Made by a program: the position numbers and the translations under genes | The notes under the pieces: model-generated | What the model was told of the DNA's origin: nothing | Databases searched by the model: none | What the model saw: the letters and a program-made list of their open reading frames with translations, nothing else | Shown: positions 40,888 to 44,967 of the stretch, piece after piece | Layout: each line of letters starts with the position of its first letter | Position numbering within the stretch: position 1 is the stretch's first letter | NCBI GenBank assembly: GCA_022508805.1 | Contig: JAFLUM010000015.1 | Span: forward strand, 1-44,967 | Direction: 5' to 3' | From: Oscillospiraceae bacterium | GTDB lineage: Bacteria; Bacillota; Clostridia; Oscillospirales; Acutalibacteraceae | DNA: 44,967 nucleotides

Positions 40888-43686
40888 TCAATTACTTTGT
40901 TCCAAAAGACTCTTGACCCTTTTTACATTTTTAGCGTAATTTGGATCATTTGGAAATTGAGTGCTGAGCTGACGCCAAAGATAGAGTGCATCCTCGAGAT
41001 TCTCTTTACGCTCATTTTCATTGCTGACCGAGGCTAAGTCGTAATGTGCTGTAGCCACACTGTCCGCATAGACCGGATTATCAGGGAATAACTTCAACAG
41101 CAGGGAGGAAGCATCCAACAAATACATATAATACTTCCGCGCACCCTCTGAATCCTTTTTCTCCAAGCACATATTTCCCATCGCTTTATATGCCATTATA
41201 AGTCTGGTCATGATGCTAGGATCATTTTTCTCAAAAAACAGTCTGTTGCAAAACTTGATTCCCTCATTATACGGAGTAAAAGCCAAATCGGGTCGATTGA
41301 TGTTTCTGTACAGTCGACCGAGTTCGTAGTAGGAATCAGCTAAGGCAAGCCCTGCGCTTACCGTCTTAAAGTCTTCGTATACATTTGCCGCATTCTTGAT
41401 GCCATTGCAATAATGCCTTTCTGCTTCGCCATAGCACTGCTTCTGGACGCAAATGTTCCCCATGTTAGTATATATACTTGTGATGCAGTTTGCGACCTTT
41501 TCTGTTTTTTCCATCTGATAAAGTCGGTAGCTATGATGAAGTGCCGTTGAAGAAGCTTTCAATGCATCGTCAAACTGTTTTTCTTGTACACGAATAAGCC
41601 CCAATCGGTTATAGGCATCAATAAGTGCTTTTATACCCGGCATCGTTTCTTGCCCCCATAATGCTATGATAAGTTCAATTATGATCTGACAGCAGGCTTC
41701 TGATCTTTCCCAGTTACCTGTTTTCATATATTCTTGCTCCAGTACCGCTGAAAGATGGTCGTAAATCTTTTTAAGCTGACCACGGAGAAGATCCAGATAC
41801 TCGGCGTCCTGGCATAAATGCACCTGATCATACAAATCGAGATAGATATAATAACTTTCCAGGTAGTGAGTGGTAGCGGCGCCATATTGTTTCTCATCTA
41901 AAAAAATGTCGCCCATAAGGTAATGGCTATTTCCAAGATTGCGCGCTGAGGCTATAGTCTTATCCTCGTATTGGTTACTATTGAGACTTTGAGTGATATT
42001 AATTGCTTTGTGAATATATTGTTTTGCCAAATTAAATTTTCTGTCGATATAATACAGGTGCCCAATACTATTATAAAGCACTGCTATATTTTGCTCGATA
42101 CGCCGTCTTTCTCGGTTGGAATCGCTCATAGAGGCAGCCTCTTGCAGTAGTTCTTCAACCTGAGCATACCGTTTAAGCGCCTCCGTGGGATATTTATCGC
42201 TTATTATATTCCCGAGCCGCAGATTCGCTATAGCAAGATCCCAAGCGCTTCTAAAGTTTTTTTCCTCATCGTAAAGCTTTAGACTCTGCTCTACTGCATT
42301 TTGAAAAAACATTAATGCCTTTTCACGATCAATAGTTTTAATGGCTAATCCGAGCTTTGCATAACAAACGGCAAGTGAGCGCCTTATTTCAGAATTGTTA
42401 TATTTGCAGATAACATCTTCGCATAGTAATCTCATCTGATTATATACATCAAATGCCTTCTCCGGTTTGCCTAATTCATTTAGATAGTCTCCCAAATCCC
42501 AAAGTGATTTTACCCACAGAATTCCATTAACCTCTGTGGGTTCTTTTTGATACTGATCACCAAGACATTCTGACAGCTTTTTTGTCCAAGATGCCGCTGT
42601 GGACATATTGCACGTAACGCCATCTCCATACAAGTACATATTCCGTATTTTCTGCAGTGCTTCGGTTAGCCCTGCCTGGGCTGCACTTGTAATCAGCTCA
42701 AGTGCTCTCTCGCGATCAACCTCAACGTCAATCCCACCGAGATATGCAAGACCAATATGAAAGTTGTGCACAGGATCGCCGTCATTTTCCCTTATCGCGA
42801 GTCCCTGCAAACCATTCATCAAAGCTTCAGACAGCGCACCCACATCGTGAGCGTTTGTTGGGTCCGGTATTCCCTCAAATTTATTGTTCAGCTCGGTTTT
42901 ATCCGTGGTGACAAGCTCTGCCGGGAGTATCGGCTTTTTTTCCTCCATCGCCAGTGGGTATTCCTCTCTCATGACGTAATTATTCTCAGTCAACAGATTA
43001 GGCGTAACAACAAGGGTAAATAGCACACTCTTTTTCAGTTCATTCACGATCTCGCTGTTGAAGTTTTCGCCGGGGGTCAGAAATTCATCATACCAGATTG
43101 CGATATCGCGGCAAAAGTCGTTCTTATGTATCATTCGCATCAGTTCCTTGGCGTATTTTCGATCCTTCTTTCTATAGCTAAGAAAAATATACGCATCGAA
43201 AGCTGAGCGGATCCTTGCCGCCATCTCGTCGCCGATCAGCACGGATTTAAGATATTTTTCAAGCTTCTCCTCATAGCTGATTGCTGTAATGTCGTGGCTG
43301 TTTTTATCGAGAAATTGCAGATCGCCGCATTTTTTATTGAAAAGCTCCTCAAGTCCGATCTCCTGCATCAGAGGCAGCACGGGAATATGATGTTCTATGG
43401 CATACTTGAACTCTACATTGAAAGCTCGATTCTCTTTAGTCAAAAACTTGTTTGTGATCGGTATTACAAACAACTGCATCTCACCGAGATTCAGGTAGTA
43501 GTTCTCATCGAAATCGGGTTGATTTAGTGGATCATAGTAACATATGGTGCAGTCAATTATCTTCAGAATTTCGTCGCTGACAGATTCAAAATACGGCTTA
43601 AAATCGTCTAAGTGACATGAGAAATACACTTTCGACTTTTTCTGCGGATTTGAGTTGCTTCTGGTTTTGAATTTCAATTCTGACAT
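40888..43686 (-). CDS. Tandem-TIR, Sel1 and TPR repeat protein
   Basis: A 932-residue cytoplasmic protein. Two TIR-like domains occur in tandem. The first, residues ~18-130, opens with SKVYFSCHLDDF and continues VEFKYAIEHHIPVLPL. The second, ~158-262, opens with AYIFLSYRKKDRKYAKEL and has IAIWYDEFLTPGENFNSEI and NYVMREEYPLAMEEKKPILP. Each keeps a Glu near the place of the NADase catalytic residue. Sel1-like repeats (FHIGLAYLGGIDVEVDRERALELITSAAQ) lie near 300-365 and about ten TPR-like helical pairs fill the rest. Bacterial TIR proteins often deplete NAD+ or make signalling nucleotides on phage infection, with the repeats as sensor. Here that is inference. A TAGAAA-17-TATAAT promoter and AAAGGA precede it. 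Confidence 0.78.
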   Translation of the reverse strand: MSELKFKTRSNSNPQKKSKVYFSCHLDDFKPYFESVSDEILKIIDCTICYYDPLNQPDFDENYYLNLGEMQLFVIPITNKFLTKENRAFNVEFKYAIEHHIPVLPLMQEIGLEELFNKKCGDLQFLDKNSHDITAISYEEKLEKYLKSVLIGDEMAARIRSAFDAYIFLSYRKKDRKYAKELMRMIHKNDFCRDIAIWYDEFLTPGENFNSEIVNELKKSVLFTLVVTPNLLTENNYVMREEYPLAMEEKKPILPAELVTTDKTELNNKFEGIPDPTNAHDVGALSEALMNGLQGLAIRENDGDPVHNFHIGLAYLGGIDVEVDRERALELITSAAQAGLTEALQKIRNMYLYGDGVTCNMSTAASWTKKLSECLGDQYQKEPTEVNGILWVKSLWDLGDYLNELGKPEKAFDVYNQMRLLCEDVICKYNNSEIRRSLAVCYAKLGLAIKTIDREKALMFFQNAVEQSLKLYDEEKNFRSAWDLAIANLRLGNIISDKYPTEALKRYAQVEELLQEAASMSDSNRERRRIEQNIAVLYNSIGHLYYIDRKFNLAKQYIHKAINITQSLNSNQYEDKTIASARNLGNSHYLMGDIFLDEKQYGAATTHYLESYYIYLDLYDQVHLCQDAEYLDLLRGQLKKIYDHLSAVLEQEYMKTGNWERSEACCQIIIELIIALWGQETMPGIKALIDAYNRLGLIRVQEKQFDDALKASSTALHHSYRLYQMEKTEKVANCITSIYTNMGNICVQKQCYGEAERHYCNGIKNAANVYEDFKTVSAGLALADSYYELGRLYRNINRPDLAFTPYNEGIKFCNRLFFEKNDPSIMTRLIMAYKAMGNMCLEKKDSEGARKYYMYLLDASSLLLKLFPDNPVYADSVATAHYDLASVSNENERKENLEDALYLWRQLSTQFPNDPNYAKNVKRVKSLLEQSN

Positions 43687-43829
43687 GGCTTGATCCTTTC
43701 TGTATTTTTCTAAAAATTAATGAAATTAACTCTCGATTCTGCGATCCTTATCAGCTATAGTATGAGATGTGAAATGTACATATCATAATGACAATTTTTA
43801 TGTCGACCTCTTTACGAATTTATGTTTCT

Positions 43830-43858
43830 ATTATAACATGCAATTGTGACTTTTTCTA
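43830..43858 (-). promoter_or_regulatory. Promoter of the TIR-TPR gene
   Basis: On the minus strand TAGAAA (43853-43858), 17 bases, perfect TATAAT (43830-43835), giving a leader of about 140 bases. Confidence 0.5.
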
Positions 43859-43939
43859 CCGGTTTCGTTTTTTTGAGATTTAACCGCATTTGATAATATT
43901 TTTTACTCTTGCTTTGATTTCTTTGTTATTTGAAAAAAT

Positions 43940-44077
43940 TTATCCCATATCGCTAGCACCCTCATCATCTGTATTTTGGGCAGCTAATCCCAAATACCAG
44001 TTTGACGTACGATCAATCGAAAGAGAAGCGAATTCATCTTCGGTATCATAAATGATCAAATAGTTCGCTATAGGCAT
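43940..44077 (-). pseudogene. Short open frame overlapping the truncated sigma-like gene
   Basis: A 45-residue frame (MPIANYLIIYDTEDEFA ... NWYLGLAAQ ... ASDMG) starts inside the 3' end of the next gene in another frame and runs on beyond its stop. It may be the shifted continuation of a longer ancestral gene or a coincidental frame. No ribosome binding site is convincing. Confidence 0.25.
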
Positions 44078-44291
44078 CACATGCCGCTTCATACGCCTTT
44101 TGTGCCCCATCCTCGCGGTAATTTGCGATATCTAATTCAACTTTTTCCTTAAGCTCCTCGGCGGTAAAAAAATTATTCACAAAACCGTTGAGGTATAGAA
44201 TCAAACCATCCTTATAATCTCTTACGATTTCTTCTAAGCCCTTGTCATCACCATCAAGGAAACGGCGGTAGCTACTTGCACCGTTATCCAT
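44046..44291 (-). pseudogene. Truncated sigma-70-like factor, N-terminal fragment
   Basis: An 81-residue frame. Its first ~38 residues (SYRRFLDGDDKGLEEIV, then RDYKDGLILYLNGFVNN) match the N-terminus of small clostridial sigma-70-like factors, including the beginning of region 2. The family's TAEEL boundary is present, but the remaining regions 2 and 4 that bind promoters are absent. They are replaced by an unrelated helical tail (KVELDIANYREDGAQKAYEA). The start at 44291 has AAAGGAG seven bases upstream, so the fragment could still be translated. I infer a truncation or gene fusion relic. Its length is about half of a usual factor. Confidence 0.5.
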
Positions 44292-44589
44292 TGATTTGCT
44301 CCTTTCCGAAAGGTAATGATTTTTTCCTTCCACTTATTAAACGGATAGAAATCCAAAAGGTCTTCCTGAAATTAAAAATCTGTAACTTTGTTAGGGAATG
44401 CCGCTCTGATTGTTCGCCGGTAAATCTAATGAGTAAGAAGAACATCCTTCAAGTCCCCACAGTCATCTGATTTTGGGGGGCATTTGTTTTGAGAGATTAT
44501 GCCACTCTTACAGGCTATTGCGTGAGAAAAGCTTTGTGCAGTAGCGCCTTACGGTGCCCGAGATTTTGAGGCGGTCGGCGGAGAAAGTG

Positions 44590-44742
44590 AAGTTTGCCGC
44601 GTTGAGGCAAGTGATGTTATGCTAACGCATAGTGATGTTGCTCATTTATTCGCAGTGATGTGATGTGTTCCGCAACATGTCCCGCAGGGACACATCACTG
44701 CCGTAACAGCATCACGTTCCGCGCAAGCGGAACACATCGCTT
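44590..44742. repeat. Palindrome-rich repeat element, AGTGATG/CATCACT type
   Basis: It has the same architecture as 13711-13888 with a changed word. GTGATG occurs at 44611, 44632 and 44656 on the left. CATCAC(T) occurs at 44693 and 44710 with a divergent CATCGC at 44735 on the right. The intervals again hold hairpins such as TTGCC-GCGTTGA-GGCAA, TATGC-TAAC-GCATA, TGTCCC-GCA-GGGACA and GTTCCGC-GCAA-GCGGAAC. Changing the left word A to G and the right word T to C together keeps the cross-element pairing. Confidence 0.72.
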
Positions 44743-44743
44743 C

Positions 44744-44780
44744 AAAAAAATATCCCAAGTCTTTCGACTTGGGAATTTTT
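44744..44780. terminator. Bidirectional terminator
   Basis: TCCCAAGT-CTTTCG-ACTTGGGA between an A run and ATTTTT. Read leftward it follows the partial gene at the right end. Its frame (AAAAAAATATCCC ... GGGAATTTTT) is the same as that of the terminator at 40838-40873 with a different stem. Confidence 0.85.
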
Positions 44781-44857
44781 CTGGCATAGATTGCGCTATT
44801 TGATACAATGCACGCTTTCTATAAGGTGCGTTGCAAAAACTAACGCAAGCATACCTT

Positions 44858-44967
44858 TTATTCGTCCTGGCTTTCCGTCAGCATTTCAAGCATCAGCCTG
44901 CCGCCGAGCCGGAATGCGTATGCGAATATCTCCCTTTCGATGATGCCGTTCATTTCGTTGACACAGT
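44858..44967 (-). CDS. DUF6809-like protein, 3' end only
   Basis: The reading frame enters from the right edge and ends in TAA at 44858-44860. The visible 36 residues (VNEMNGIIEREIFAYAFRLG, then GRLMLEMLTES) match the C-terminal helix of small DUF6809-type proteins, the family of the broken gene at 1836-2113. The start lies outside the window. The function is unknown. Confidence 0.6.
   Translation of the reverse strand, partial: CVNEMNGIIEREIFAYAFRLGGRLMLEMLTESQDE

Larger units (their letters stand above)
44334..44857. other. Gene-free stretch with repeats and hairpins
   Basis: The first ~250 bases (44334-44585) hold no gene. Two modest pairings are visible: CCCCA/TGGGG near 44455-44480 and GCGCC-TTAC-GGTGC near 44544-44557. 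The second half carries the palindromic repeat element and a terminator. Confidence 0.5.

Overview
The window looks like part of a low-to-mid GC Firmicutes chromosome, most likely a gut Clostridia member of the Oscillospirales/Ruminococcaceae type. This rests on strong AGGAGG-type ribosome binding sites, sigma-A promoters (often with an extended -10 TGG), a TagGH/CDP-glycerol wall-polymer locus, an ApbE plus NusG-domain-II pair, a KtrAB potassium system, and DUF6076/DUF6809-type accessory genes. I ran no database search. Family assignments come from motifs I can read, and the taxonomic statement is inference.

Layout. (1) 1-11.9 kb is an accessory, visibly AT-rich island. It starts with the first codons of an excisionase-like HTH protein and a DUF6076-type protein, then a frameshifted DUF6809-type pseudogene. 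Next comes a leftward five-gene operon: N6-adenine methyltransferase, C5-cytosine methyltransferase, McrB-like AAA+ GTPase, LlaJI-type nuclease subunit and a multi-pass membrane protein. Upstream of the operon lie a decayed XRE regulator and a nucleotidyl-cyclase-like gene. A 28-bp near-perfect direct repeat (1789-1816 and 11609-11636) brackets this block, and a tRNA 3'-end-like remnant lies just outside it. (2) 12.0-14.9 kb holds an ApbE flavinyltransferase pair, tRNA-Val(CAC), a palindrome-rich repeat element, a small membrane protein and tRNA-Gly(CCC). (3) 14.9-25.1 kb is a wall glycopolymer locus: TagG/TagH exporter, LicD phosphotransferase, a cytidylyltransferase and an NAD-dependent epimerase in one rightward operon, then a membrane acyltransferase, a glycosyltransferase/TagF fusion and a second CDP-glycerol glycerophosphotransferase. 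(4) 25.2-31.9 kb is housekeeping: PP-loop tRNA thiolase, TcdA, a zinc-ribbon membrane protein, DUF2809, KtrB/KtrA and a VanY-type carboxypeptidase. (5) 32.3-38.7 kb is a 2138-residue secreted subtilase with PA, dockerin-like and Ig-like modules and an atypical cell-wall sorting signal. (6) 38.9-40.7 kb is a sugar O-acetyltransferase and L-serine dehydratase operon. (7) 40.9-45.0 kb is accessory again: a tandem-TIR/Sel1/TPR protein, a truncated sigma-factor-like gene, a second copy of the palindromic repeat architecture and the 3' end of another DUF6809-like gene.

How the genes work together. The five-gene operon reads as a restriction-modification system of the LlaJI type in which the two methyltransferases use different chemistries (m6A and m5C), with an uncharacterised membrane partner. 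The cyclase-like gene beside it and the TIR-TPR protein at the other end are further candidate anti-phage or signalling genes. The wall locus can make and export a glycerol-phosphate-type (possibly phospho-substituent-decorated) polymer. The most unusual non-coding signal is a repeat family whose left half carries repeated AATGATG (or AGTGATG) words and whose right half carries the complementary CATCATT (or CATCACT) words, each separated by a small hairpin. The two copies differ in a way that preserves pairing.
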